Origin: Lithospermum erythrorhizon
Lineage: Eukaryota > Streptophyta > Magnoliopsida > Boraginales > Boraginaceae
DNA length: 64,000 nt
Assembly (NCBI GenBank): GCA_019722365.1
Contig: JADFUC010001296.1
Coordinates: forward strand, 558,001 to 622,000
Direction: 5' to 3'
The position numbers and the translations under genes are program-made. The notes under the pieces are model-generated. The model was not told the origin of the DNA. It saw only the letters and a program-made list of their open reading frames with translations, and did not search any database. This document shows positions 23,610 through 36,239 of the stretch, piece after piece (position 1 is the first letter of the stretch; every line of letters starts with the position of its first letter).

Positions 23610-26080
23610 CTCTATTATTAGTAATTATTGGTTGTCGAGACCTCCTCATAGTAATGTAAGATTTGAAAAGGTTTGCAAAATTATTCTTTTACGTCAATAA
23701 AGTTAAATTTATTTTCAAAAGAGTATGGAGTATTTTATAAGAAAATTGAAAATAGTAAATTTCAACATATGTGGAGGAAGTATTTGAAAAAGTGAAATAA
23801 TTAAATATTGCAATTGAAGTAAAGTGTAATTTCAAAAAAAAAAGATATTGTTTAAATTTTGACATAAACTAATGTCGATATGAAAGAAAAAATATTCGTA
23901 ATTTCTTATTTAAGGCTGATCTATGAAATTTATTATTTATTATTTATTATTTAAAGAATTTTAATAAAAAATATGATTATATTATTATTTATGAAGTCAA
24001 TACATACTAAAATTTATCATTATTATAAATTATTTTTATATGTCTAAATTGTTTGACTAGTTTCCATTCCTATTGGAGTGTCAAGTATCTAGTACTCAAT
24101 AATTTCCTACATCGACTACTTATAACTCTCCCCTGAAATTTCCCTTGTTTTATTGCTGAAAATCTGAGGAGTTTGATCTATCTCGTCTATTGACATGGAG
24201 GAGGAAGTATAGCCAGGTAGGTCGGCCTGTTTTAAAATTCACTTGCTATATATAGGATATAGCCAAACTTCATTAGTCAATTCTAGTTGAAGTAGTATCA
24301 AATGCTACATCATATCATGTCTTGTTATAGACCTATTATCAGGCTTATTTTGACCAATAAGGCAATAACCCATTTTGGTTTGCAATTTGATGGTTTATGT
24401 TATTATTATAGATCGATAAGTTGTTCAATAGGTTTTGAATCGAAGACGAACGATTAATTGATTCCGGATAAACCGAAATTAAATGCATCACCGATTGGCT
24501 TTAAGGAGTAAAAGCGTCTTGAGCTTCTCGAGGTTTACACACAAATGTATTTATTGAGAGAGAACAAAAGAATTAGTTTTATCGAGAGTGTAAGCAATTA
24601 GATGATCTCGATTTTTTTTGGGTTAATAAACAAAGAGGACAAACACTCATATATATATATAATAATATAGTAGGGTTAGATTTTAGATTTAATGTCAAAT
24701 ACTTGAGAATTAAGTGGATTGGGCCCAATTGATGTAGTGGGCATTAATTAATAATTTATTATCACAACATCCTTTCATTTCAAATGCTAACACAACGCCC
24801 TTCATTTTTATATGTGTCCAAAGTCAAACAGATAATGAATCAATTTTCGACGTTAGGTGTCTTGACTCTTTGACTATTCCACTCTGGTTTCTAGTAGTAA
24901 TGTGATTTTTTTAGATCAAATATAAGTTTAGGAGCAGCAAATGGTGCCTAGTCCAAGGATAGGGAAAACTTCCAAGCTCTTTTTGAGTGTTTTTTTTTAG
25001 TGTTTATAGAGGTTATTGCATATTTACATATGCATCTCCCAAAGGAGGTTAGTGGACTTGAATATGCAACATTTGAATTGTTTAGTTGAACATGTCATTT
25101 TATTACTAGACCAACCCATTTGGGGTACTACCTAATGTGATGCTCAAATAGAATGAGAAGGTGTATTGAGTGTTTTTTTTTCCTTTTACTTTTTCTTCAG
25201 ACTTGATTGAGGACTAAGTTGTTATATTTATCTTAAATTGGTATATTTTAACCATTGGGTTAAGCTATAGTATGAGAGAACATCTTGTTTGTATATAAGG
25301 GGTGAGATTATTTTTAAGATATGCAAAAAGGACAACTCAAAAATTGTATAAGGCACACAAAAGAAGGCTTCATATACTTTTAGCTTGGAAATAGATTTCA
25401 ACGTATATAAGCATGGACCAAAGGTTACTTGGAAATGTATAACCCAAACTGGGGGAAGAAATAAATTCCAGCAATTACAGAAGGCTCAGAGTGAGGCTCA
25501 GAGTGATGGGGGGTTGGGACTTGGGACTAGGGAGTTCTTTATCATCTCATTCTTGATGGGCTGAGATATGTTGGCTTCAAAATAAGTACCTTACAGATTT
25601 AGTAAAACTGTCATCATAGTCTCTTCTCCATTTATAGCGAAAAGGTAATTAAAGGAGAAAATTGGAGACAATTCAAACATTAAAGTCATATCTAGGATGT
25701 GAGTGGAATTCAACTTTGAATGCAGAGATTACTTTAAATAGCTAATTTTAATTAAAAGTAATTTTATAATTTATCTTTCCTCGTTAACGAAATAAGTGAT
25801 CGTATGGCCAAAAAATATTTTATTAAAGAATTATTAAATCAATGAAAAAAATTAATAAAGTTTAAGTTTGATGTGATGTAAGATTATTAGCAAATGAAAG
25901 CGAAAGATAAGGAATGATGATAAAGGAATTTTGTAAATTTCAAGTATAAGTGCGTTGAAAAAAGCAACAATCATTTATTTTGAAATAAAATTTTTGAATA
26001 GATAATTCTTATTTTTTGAGGCGGAGGGAGTATTACACATACAACTAACAACCCATCCACTTCTTCAATCCATTCTTTTT
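23610..26080. other. Intergenic, nothing recognised
   Basis: AT-rich with short simple repeats (TTATTATTTATTATTTA near 23930, TATATATATATA near 24650) and a stray GGCGGAGGGAGTA MITE-type end near 26020. No supported gene. Confidence 0.5.
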
Positions 26081-26084
26081 ATTA

Positions 26085-26288
26085 TTTCTTTCAGTTTAAG
26101 AAATATATAAATCGTCCAATTTTTTTATTTTAATAATAATTGATTGTTTCTGATTTTTATATACGTTTACAATTCAAATATAGTTTTTACATTTTCAATA
26201 TACTTTTCTGATACCGATGTAGTTTTTACAATGCTTAATAAAATAATTTTCTAACTAAGCAATGAAATACATTTTGAAGCGAAGGAAT
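26085..26288. mobile_element. Stowaway-like MITE (same family as 53.7 kb)
   Basis: Shares with the 53707-53911 copy the inner order 'ataataattgattgttt', 'acattttcaatata', 'ctttttacaat' and 'ttaataaaataattttc', and ends 'gaagcgaaggaatta'. The outer left end is worn. Confidence 0.65.
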
Positions 26289-26352
26289 TAACAAATATGT
26301 ATGCTTGCAATATCATTCTTTAGTATTCTTTGACGCTATGTTCTTGTATACA

Positions 26353-26374
26353 GTATACTCATTAATAGAATACA
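26353..26374. repeat. Left target-site duplication of retroposon
   Basis: 22 bp identical to 26751-26772, beginning GTATACTCATTAAT. Confidence 0.95.
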
Positions 26375-26750
26375 ATATAGTCAACGGCGAAAGATGTCAA
26401 GATCCGAAGGTTGTGGCAAATTTTGCATCTGCCTTTTCGGATTCTCTCAAAGCTTGGAAACTGAGAGTTAAGATGCTAATAAATGAAGAATTTATTTATA
26501 AACCAATAAATGAAGCACTGTTGGTTTATAAGATGAGACTTATTAAGTATTCCTTGTATTCAAATTACGGATTGATCGGATAAGTAGATTCGTTTACATG
26601 CCGCGGATTGGATGAGCACAGATAATTGTTTTATGGGTCAAGAACCCAGTTAGGTTTATTTGTGTTATCTTAGATGTAATGTAGTTTTCTTATCAGATTT
26701 TGTACTCTTTATTAAAATTAATAAAATTCATCGCTTGATTACCAAAAAAA
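26375..26750 (+). mobile_element. Short A-tailed retroposon (5'-truncated LINE or retrocopy)
   Basis: A 376-bp insert lies between perfect 22-bp duplications and ends in an A7 tract directly before the right duplication. These are the marks of target-primed reverse transcription by LINE machinery. The 5' part is open in the plus strand to a TAA at about 26581 (containing DPKVVANFASAFSDS), followed by about 165 bp of TTATT-rich 3' UTR-like sequence. The open part resembles no protein I can name, so it may be the 3' end of a LINE or of a reverse-transcribed cellular mRNA. Confidence 0.88.
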
Positions 26751-26772
26751 GTATACTCATTAATAGAATACA
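26751..26772. repeat. Right target-site duplication of retroposon
   Basis: Identical to 26353-26374; marks the 3' boundary just after the A7 tail. Confidence 0.95.
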
Positions 26773-26779
26773 TATTTGA

Positions 26780-29480
26780 GGTGGATTTATATAGTAATTG
26801 CTCTTGCAAATTAATGTGGCATTAACTAATAACACCTTTATACTTTTGAAGATTCATTTATTTGTTATTATCACTAATACTACTATACTAGTGTTCATTA
26901 TAGCTGCAATCCATTAAGATATAAATGACAAAAGCAACTGCAATATATTTCAAAAAGTAGCTCTACCTTTTAACTCAAATTTCTTCAATCACATTAATAT
27001 TTGGTTCATAGCTGTGAAGTGCAGAGTGACATCGTTTTACTATTTGTATCCATTTGATTTGAGTCTGAATTGAAGGTTGTAACTTGTAAGTTGTATTTAT
27101 GAAGTTGTAATGCTAATAATATATACTCCAGTATTAGTTTTTATACTGAAATATAATAGAGCGAAATATTCGTGTCCACTTTCTTTCAAGCATTTACATT
27201 TTCATATTATATGACTTTATTTCACATATGTGCTAGTAATTTATTGTGTTAAAAACATTTCAAATTTCATCAGTTTGAACTTTGAATAATTTATTGATGG
27301 GGCCCGAATAAAATGGGCCACAACCCAAATAATGATTATGAAGTGGACATAATTAATTAATTATCATCAAATAATACGATCCAGGTACGGTCAATCCAAC
27401 AAAAATTTGATCAATAGTATCCACAACAGATTTCCTATATTTTTTTTTTAAATCAAATTTTTATATCACTTTATCAAATTTAGGTACTATTTTTTAATTT
27501 TTACAAATTCAGATTTTTTTTTTCTATTTTATTCTTTACAACACTCACATCAATTAATTTTTAAAAGAAAAATTGTTTGAGGAATGCTTAAATATGAGAC
27601 ATTTCTTAAAATATTTAAAAAAGTTTGTTAAGATATGGAATTTGAGGTTGTGATAGTTTTTTGCTTTTTTTCATCTCCCTAGATATGAAATAGCATTATT
27701 AAATGGTATCACCATGACCATTAATTCTCAAATAGTGTCATTAATCAATTCTCACCATCAACTGCACGTATCTTCTCAAAATTCTAACTATTTACATTAT
27801 ATAAACATCTTGAACCAATACTGATTCAAATGTTGAATTATTTTTCTATGAAGAAATCGATTTTTTTCAAGTACTCAAAAACACCAATCTCTTTGGATGT
27901 TCTTGAAGGTACCAATAAAAGTAAAAAACAAGTACATTATATACATTTCACCCAAATCAACCGATTCAATACATTAAAATGTTTCTGATTCAATCTCAAA
28001 ATCATTATATATTATGTTGTATGATTTATTCCGTATTTAAAACAATTATTCCCTTCTTTCCTAAATGATATAAATATTTACTTTTACATACCGTTCAAGC
28101 ATGTTCAAATTCATCTCATAATTCTATTTTTTCCTCCATTCAAAATTTTCAAAATAAAAATTTCAAAATCGATTTTTATTTTAAGAAAAAACAAGTATTC
28201 CGTATCATTTAGAAATGTAGGGAGTGTATTAGTAGATATATTAAATTATTAATTAAAAGTCAACTAACTTGAAAAATTTGTTGCGGATATTAAAAAAACA
28301 TGTAACTACGTACATGTTGATAGACCGGGAGAGAATAGGGTGCAGTGAGACCCTGGATACGTATGCACTAGAGCTATATGACGTGACTGGATAGCTAGTT
28401 GTCCTGCACGTCATATCTATCCAAAGCTCCATCTCACTGCAAAATTTAAAGCAAACTTTGTTTTGGTGTTTATTGTTTCTGACCACCCTCTCTTCCTATT
28501 GGTTGTTAAATATCTACTAGATTTAGGTGTTTAATGAGAAGCTAATTACATATACATTTGAAGAATGATAATTAAATTTATTTGTGGCTTTATAAATACT
28601 CTTCTTTTTTTGATATTTTGTGTGTGTGGAAAGCATTATCGCGATGGTAGTTGGAAATAAGCATGAGTTAGAATATGGAGAGTTTTCTTTATTTTTATAA
28701 CATTTATGAGAGTTTTTCTTATTTTTTATAATTATGAGAGTTTATTATAATTAACTTGGTGATGTTTAATGAAAAGTCGCAGAGATTGAGAGCGTATATG
28801 AGAGCATGCTTGAAGTTTTTAAGTGGAGAAATATCTAATAGTTGAGAGAGGTTATTGAGTAGGGTTTTTGAGTCCTGTCTTCGTGATATTATTAATAGAT
28901 GCATGCTTGAAATTTAGATGTCTGGCCCCAGCGTTAGAGAGGCACTGGGTAGGTATTATTTTAACTTTTTGTATAAATAAATTTGAGTTAGTGGTATATC
29001 ATATGTTTATTTGTTCTTTGTATACTTGGATGTGATCACAAGTTGTCAGTATGAGATTGTCGATAATGGTGTAGATTCTTTTTGAGTTGAATCCGAACAC
29101 TATTTTTAGGGTTCGATTTTAATCAAGTCAAATCAAATTCAATATTCGAAGAAGTCTGGTTCTGATCCAGTACATTGAGGTTCAATTCAATTTGATTAGT
29201 TCAAAGACTTACCAAAGTATAATAATGTCTTTTTCATTTCATTTAATCATTTAAACGAAATGAATAAAATTATTTTTACTAAAAAAACACCTTTATATCT
29301 TCATATATACATCCATATTAATTCTCCGTAAACAAGTTTTAGTGTTGGTACTGCTTTCCTCGTTAGACCCGAGAGTATATTAAAGTCTTTTTTCATTTAA
29401 TCAAAATGAAGAAAATTATTTTAACTATCATTCTTTAAATGAAATACAAACATTTTTGCACTTTATGCTAATTGTCTCAC
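26780..29480. other. Intergenic, nothing recognised
   Basis: AT-rich spacer. An open frame on the minus strand at 28253-28486 has no recognisable motif and is not called. Confidence 0.5.
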
Positions 29481-29485
29481 TAATA

Positions 29486-29686
29486 CTCCCTTCATTTGAA
29501 AATAGTTGATCATTTAGATTAAAAGTGATTTATTAAGAAATAATAATAAAAAATTATAAAACACTACATTGAAATGGTAAAAAGCTACATTTGAAATGTA
29601 AAAAATGACATTAAAAATATAAACAATCAATTATTATGAAAAATTAAATTTTTTCTAAATAATCATATATTTTAAAACGGAAGAAA
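29486..29686. mobile_element. Stowaway-like MITE, about 200 bp
   Basis: Starts CTCCCTTCATTTGAAAATAG after TA and ends AAAACGGAAGAAA before TA. Inner arms AGTTGATCATTTAGA and TCTAAATAATCATAT are inverted. It belongs with the copies at 26085 and 53707. Confidence 0.75.
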
Positions 29687-29689
29687 TAC

Positions 29690-30221
29690 TAGTTTAGTAA
29701 TTAGTACCCCTTCCACTTCCATATAAGGATGGCTCAGTTTCATAGAAGCAAGTCAAGCAACAAGCAAGGCATAACAATTTTAAATTTAGCTTTCTGGATG
29801 TTTAAGATAATGTTTAAAACTTTATAAGAATCTGCTTAGAGGTGAGTTTAGTAAGAAAAAAAGGCACCATCTTTATTTATATACTCACATTTTGCCCAAG
29901 TATATGTATGTATATGCATGTACACAGATCCCCATGGTATGCAGGGATGCTACCCAACATTTTTTGCTGAAATTCATTCTTTTTGTTTAGTTTAAATCCA
30001 CCCATCTTGTTCTCCTCTTTATTCACAAACTTTGAAGCTCTCAAGCAAGTAGAAAAAAAGTAATCTTGATTCTTGTTCTCCTAGTAATTGAAAATGGAAG
30101 TGTTCATTTCATTTGGAAATGATTACTTAGTTTCCTCTCAATGATTGAGCTGCCTTGAACAACAGAATTTTACTGCTTACAAAATCTCTCTGTATTCGAG
30201 AAGCAAGAAAACTAGGAAAAA
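29690..30221 (+). promoter_or_regulatory. Upstream flank and 5' UTR of the AIL gene
   Basis: Contains TATTTATATACTCAC near 29875 as a possible TATA element and pyrimidine-rich stretches (TTGTTCTCCTC) before the ATG. No other gene seen. Confidence 0.35.
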
Positions 30222-33200
30222 ATGAAATCTATGAATGATGGTAGTTGTAATAACAATGACAATAATACTTCTAACTATGTTGATTCTAACTGGTTGGGTT
30301 TCTCTCTCTCACCCAACATGAAAATGGAGGTTTCTTCTCAACCTCAAGAACATCAACAAAATCATCATCATGGTTTGTCTTCTACTTCTGCTATGCCAAC
30401 TAACTATTACTTTTCTTCACCAATATGTTATGGAATGGGTGAAAATGGCGGATTACACTCTGCCTTGTCTGTTATGCCACTCAAATCAGATGGTTCACTC
30501 TGTATCATGGAAGCTCTCTCAAGATCACAAAATAATGGTTAGTTTATTTGTTATATTTTTGGACTTCGTTTGTCATAAATACATTATCATGCATGTTTCT
30601 TGATTTTATGGTTCCTTATATTGTGTTCAAATTTATGCTATGTTAGCCATGTTCAAATTCATAAATTTCATAAATACATAACTTATATTATGTTCAAATT
30701 TATGAAACCGTGATGTCAAATGTGTCACTCCACCTAAAGTCTTAAGCTAAATTGGAATACTTTCATGGTCTTCAAAATATTTCAGGACAACATTATGGGA
30801 ACCATGTAGAAGAAACCATGGATCTAAGTTTGGACAGCTTGTACTACCACCAAAATGCTGAAATTGAAGACAATAGACATCTGTCTTTGGACTTGCTTCA
30901 GGATACTTTCCGGCAGCCAGGAAGCGGCGGCGAAGAAAACCACCAAGCCCAACACCACTACCCATGCTATTCTGCCTTAAGGTGCCATGAACAACATCAA
31001 CTTTCAGAGTGTAGTACTCAAATTCCAGTATCTGGTGAAGGAATCCCTTATTTGAAAAACTGGGTTGATGACAATTATCCATCAGAGCAACATGCAATTG
31101 ACCACCAGATAATTGGTGGTGGTGGTGAGTTGCAGAGTCTTAGTTTGTCAATGAGTCCAGGGTCTCAGTCTTCTAGCTGTATTACAGCTCCTAAACAAAT
31201 TATTACCTCCCCTGGAACAGAAATTGTGCCTGTTGATACCAAGAAAAAAAATTCAAAACTTGGTCCAAAGCAAACTGTCCACAGAAAATCAATTGACACA
31301 TTTGGCCAGAGAACTTCTCAGTATAGAGGTGTAACAAGGTCAGTGTCAATAAAAAAAAAAATATTATTATGTTAGTTACACAATGCCACTCAAATTATTT
31401 TTTGTGATACAGAATGACACATGCTTCCATATACGGAGTAGTTGTTGTATGTCAAATTATCTATTGTACATATTTTCAATTATTATTGAGTTTTATATTT
31501 TGTGGTATGTTTGAAATGATGCAGGCATAGATGGACGGGTAGGTATGAAGCGCACTTATGGGACAACAGTTGCAAGAAAGAGGGGCAGACAAGAAAAGGG
31601 AGGCAAGTTTAGTAGTAATACTAATAGCATAATGAAAACAAAAACCCAACCTTCTGTATTCTTTTGGAATTATATTTCTTGTGACTATAGTAGCCATATT
31701 TTGACCCCCTTGATGTTCATACACTCACTTGCGATTTCAATTCGTTTGTCATTTCCATGTTTGTCCGGGATTTGCTTTTTCCAATCAATTATCATGTCAT
31801 GCAGTTTACCTTGGTAAGTACTTTTTTGTTGTTTTACTTTTGTTTCAATTAACCATTTATGATATGTTGTTTGTGTGTTTTCTTGAAACGATTAAGAAAA
31901 TATTGAATTTTACCTTGGGGGTTATGATATGGAGGAGAAAGCTGCTAGAGCTTATGATCTTGCTGCTCTAAAGTATTGGGGAACTTCGACACATATAAAC
32001 TTTCCAGTATGTGATTACAATTTACTCCTATTAGAGTATCAAATTGGTGTTACTATATAATTATACGTGGCTATTTTTTTTACTTCTAATACACACTCTT
32101 AAAGTTAGTGGTTGGGCCAACTCGTCCTTCTCTTGGTCACATACTCATTGTAATAAATGTTAGTCCAAAATATCTTGTAATTAAAAAAGGCAATTTTGTA
32201 TAGTTATCAAATTTGGGCTGTATTTATTATTTTGGGAGTACAAAACCATAGCCTTAATTATATCCTCATTCATGGTTATTATATAGTGAATTTTTATTTT
32301 ATTTTAGTTGGAAAACTATAGCAAAGAGGTTGAAGATACCAAGAACATGACAAGGCAGGAATTCGTTGCGCATTTGAGAAGGTGAATTTGGACATTCTAT
32401 TTTAGAGGGATCTAGGAAGGGAGAAATTATGTCACACAACTGTCAAGTTTGAATTTAACTTGTCACATTTTACATTCTAATTTCAGGAAGAGTAGTGGAT
32501 TTTCAAGAGGAGCTTCCATGTACAGAGGGGTGACAAGGTCTTTATTTATCTTCTACTATAGTATTTATTTTAAGATGTTGACTAAATGACTATTCGATAT
32601 TTCTTCATTTTTAAAAATCTCCATTCATATTCTGATTACTCAATTACTGCATTTTTTAAGTAATATCTCTTGATTTTTTTTCTTTAATTATATTTTCAGG
32701 CATCATCAACATGGAAGATGGCAAGCTAGAATTGGGCGTGTTGCTGGAAATAAGGACCTTTATCTTGGGACTTTTAGTAAGCCATTCGCAATCTCCATAA
32801 TACTATTGCTTATACATGAGTCAAATTTCGTATGAAATTAGATAGCTCGTAACACACTTCATGTATCATGTATGCTATACAATTTATTTATAACGGACAT
32901 ATAAAAGATATACAAAAGGGGTATGCAGTAAATCCGAATCCTCTCTAATATAAATGAAATTATATGTATATTTAATTTGGAATGAGATCCATTATACTCC
33001 GTAATATTCTATTATGAGTGGATCAATAATATTTACCCCTTTTTCCCCATGGCCCTATTTTTGGAGCCACTATACTGATTGTAAAGCTGCCTACACAGCT
33101 AGTTTGACTGACCTAGTGACCTTACGACTTACGTACCTCATTTTAGTGGTGAATGAACTTTTTCTAAGGCTGCTGCTATTCAAGCGGACCATATCATATA

Positions 33201-34038
33201 CATATCATGCCCAAAAAATATACGGAGTAATATACAAAAGAATAGTAGAAAAGTAGATTTCTTGTCGAATTTCTGAATGAAGATCGAATAGTTTTGATCG
33301 AGGGTTTAACAATCGGAATATCAATAAAAGGCTAGTCCTTTTATTGAAAAAATTACTTAATAATCTATATCATAATTAGTTTTTTTTTGTCTGTTAAAAA
33401 GTGTGTCAAGTGAACATGGACATTGATTTAATTTAGGCACACAAGAGGAAGCTGCTGAAGCTTATGACATAGCTGCAATTAAATTCCGTGGCTCAAATGC
33501 TGTAACCAACTTCGATATATCAAGGTACGATGTTGAGAAGATCATGTCCAGCACAACTCTGCCTACCGGAGACAATGCGCGGCGAAACAAGGAGAGGGAA
33601 CTTGTTCCTCTGGCTATTGAGTGCAATGGTGTTGTTGGTGGAGCCTCCAACGATGAAAGGCTCGTTCAAGAAAGTGTTGCTAATGTTGCTAATTGGAAGA
33701 TGGCTATTTACCATCAATCGTCTCACCCAATAACAATTGAAAACAATTATCGCAATGGGTCATTTCCCATGGCTTTGCAAGATTTGGTTGTTGGAATTGA
33801 TCATCATCAGCCTGTTCTGGCTTCCAAGTTTTCTAATCCATCTTCTCTTGTGACAAGTCTGGGTAGTTCAAGGGAAGCTAGCCCTGAAAAGAATGGTGTG
33901 ACCCTGTTTGCAAAACCAGGCCTTGAGGTGAACAATGCTAATTCTTGGAGTGATATTACATCTGATCAACATATTAGTTCTGTTCCGATCTCAGTGGCGG
34001 CTCACTTGCCGGTTTTCGCAGCGTGGGGTGATGCATGA
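30222..34038 (+). CDS. AIL6: AINTEGUMENTA-like AP2 factor (AIL6/PLETHORA3-like)
   Basis: Nuclear DNA-binding regulator of meristems and organ growth. Exons: 30222-30537, 30786-31338, 31525-31606, micro-exon 31805-31813, about 31917-32006, 32308-32381, 32487-32537, 32700-32776 and 33437-34038. The N-terminus carries WLGFSLSP (residues 24-31) and [21 protein letters not shown]2 domain 1 starts [14 protein letters not shown] and has the 10-residue insert of ANT-type proteins ([12 protein letters not shown]). The linker reads [22 protein letters not shown]2 domain 2 follows: [16 protein letters not shown], then [19 protein letters not shown]. The C-terminus [11 protein letters not shown] is typical of AIL6/7. 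Exons 5-9 keep phase exactly. Oddity: around the 9-nt micro-exon, GT-AG rules do not give the expected VYLGGYD frame, so the allele may be defective or the assembly wrong. Family certain; subgroup AIL6/7 likely. Confidence 0.93.
31805..31813 (+). other. 9-nt AP2 micro-exon
   Basis: TTTACCTTG lies between ATGCAG and GTAAGT, the classic micro-exon that with a preceding G encodes VYL in AP2 domain 1. The same nine bases recur at 31908-31916, fused directly to the GGYDMEE coding sequence. Confidence 0.8.
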
Positions 34039-36235
34039 GAAGTTTCCCTATCCTTTTGTTGTTTGGTCTTGCATGAACAAGAGTCATGAAGGAAGAAAGA
34101 GGAAGAAGAATTAGGGGGTTTAACTAGTTAATTTTTAGAATGCATGGTAGAGTACTAAATTAGGGATTATGGTAATGCAAAGAAATGGGGGGTCGTTAAC
34201 TCTGTAACTTTTTTCTCCTAAAAATTAAATTAAGCCTTTTGTTGCTAGTTATTGGCATAAAAAATCTTGAAAATTGGAGGGTTGGATGGCTATTTTGTAG
34301 CGTCTACTATCTAGTATGTGATCATGAAAGCCCTTTGAAATGAATGATATTCTTGAACTCTTTGCATTATGGAATTCCATTTTCTCATATGTTAACCCTT
34401 CAAGTACAAATCCCATCTTAATGTTTCCCAATAATGCAAATGCTTTATGTTTCCATCAATTGCCTTGACCAAATGACCATATGTTATTGTGTGATTGCAA
34501 TCTCAAATCTATGTTCCTCAATTTGCATAATTGCATGACACCATCATTGCTAGGTTCTCATCTTTTTATCAATGTGCTGAGCTTTTCCTAAAGGCAACAA
34601 ACATTCCCTCCTGTTTGTTCAAAAAGGATCCGAAAGTAAAGATTCTTGCATGGCTACATCACTTGGCTTAATCAAGCTTATGGGTCATAGTTAGTTGCTT
34701 ATCTAAATCGCTTTTGCTTTACCAAATTCCACATAATTGCTTCTCCATATATGGACCTAAAAAAGCAATTCCATGTCTAATGTGAAGCACGTAGTAATTG
34801 CTTTTAACTTAGAATGTGAAAATTCACACATGTACGGTGAGAGGCGGGAAATTGAAGTATTAGATTTGAATCAAAGTTATCATGTTAATAGTATAATATA
34901 TTAAAAATACCAGTTGTATGTATTTAATACTCCGTATATATATATACTTGAATTCATAATTTAAAAGTGAAATATCAAAATTCAAATATAGATTGATTTA
35001 GAGAGTATTAAATTTTTGGACTTTCTTTATATACATACATGTCCACTATATTACTGTATATATCTATCTAGTTTGTTTCATCAGTTTTTACTAATTCCCA
35101 CTCTTATAGCTAGTTAGTGATGAAATATATATGATGAGACAAGGAGGAAATAATGCCGGGAAAGCAGGGAGGAATAATGTGGCAATTGCAGTAGTTTTCA
35201 CAAGTGTGTTTACACAGTACTTAACGAGTAAGTCTTCAGTTTACAGGAAAAAGGTAATGTTAAGTTGATCATTTAGGTGAACAATCCATTCATGTCGGGC
35301 TAAGTGATATACATGGAACAATCTATGTTGCCATATGGACCCATAATAAGAAGGCAAAGTGGCTACTTTTGGCAATCATGCAAATTCTAATAATGTACAT
35401 GTAAAGATAATTCGGTGGTTTATCAGCATTTTTCTATTCTAAATCAGATTCTTCCACATAATTAAAATCTCCTAATTAAATAGAGATATATAGATGGAGT
35501 AGTTAGTAAATTATACTAATAAATTGGTTATATGTAAGTGCAAAAATAAAAACAAGAACATTAAATATTATTAGGTCATCATGATTAGGAAAATTTATGT
35601 TCAAAATATGTTTTAGTATTATGTAGGAAATGAGGATGTATAGATTTGACATACATAAAAGAAGAAAATAAAAAGCAAGGGGTAATAATTAACAGTTGTA
35701 CAATGTTTAATGGTCAAAAAGAATATCACTCGACACTCGTGGGTAATAATTAAAAAGCAAGAAGATATGCAAAAAAAAAAAATTTGCCAATATAATTTTT
35801 TGCAATAACCCGAGTTTATTTAGTCAAGGGTGATGATTACATATATTTTTGTTGTGGAGGGAACGCAAATAAAGTTCGTGAGAATGTGAGATACAGCTTT
35901 TTTTGTTTTGTTTTTTACACTCGTGAGATACAGCTTGAAATGCATATAAATCAAAGTATAGTACTAGCACTGTAAATATGTATCAATCAACCAATAAATC
36001 AAGCAACACAGAAACAAACATTATTGTAGGAGTATTTTAATCATTAGTTAGTCCAAAGAACACACGAGCATATTTATTAATAATTTACGTAATTATAAGA
36101 AAATTTAACTGTATGTTAAAGTGTGGAAAATTAGTCAATCCCATAGGACTTGAAGGACCATTTGTCTGTGCCAAAGTTTAATTTGCTACTCATACTAGTA
36201 ATACTTATAACTTATTTAGACATTATATGTTTATA
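34039..36235. other. AIL 3' UTR and intergenic spacer
   Basis: The 3' UTR probably covers the first 200-400 bp (AAAATTAAATTAAG near 34220). The rest is AT-rich with no recognised feature. Confidence 0.5.
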
Positions 36236-36239
36236 GAGA

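Noticed and set aside
28253..28486. 77-codon minus-strand frame
   Set aside because: No motif, no splice context, composition like the spacer.
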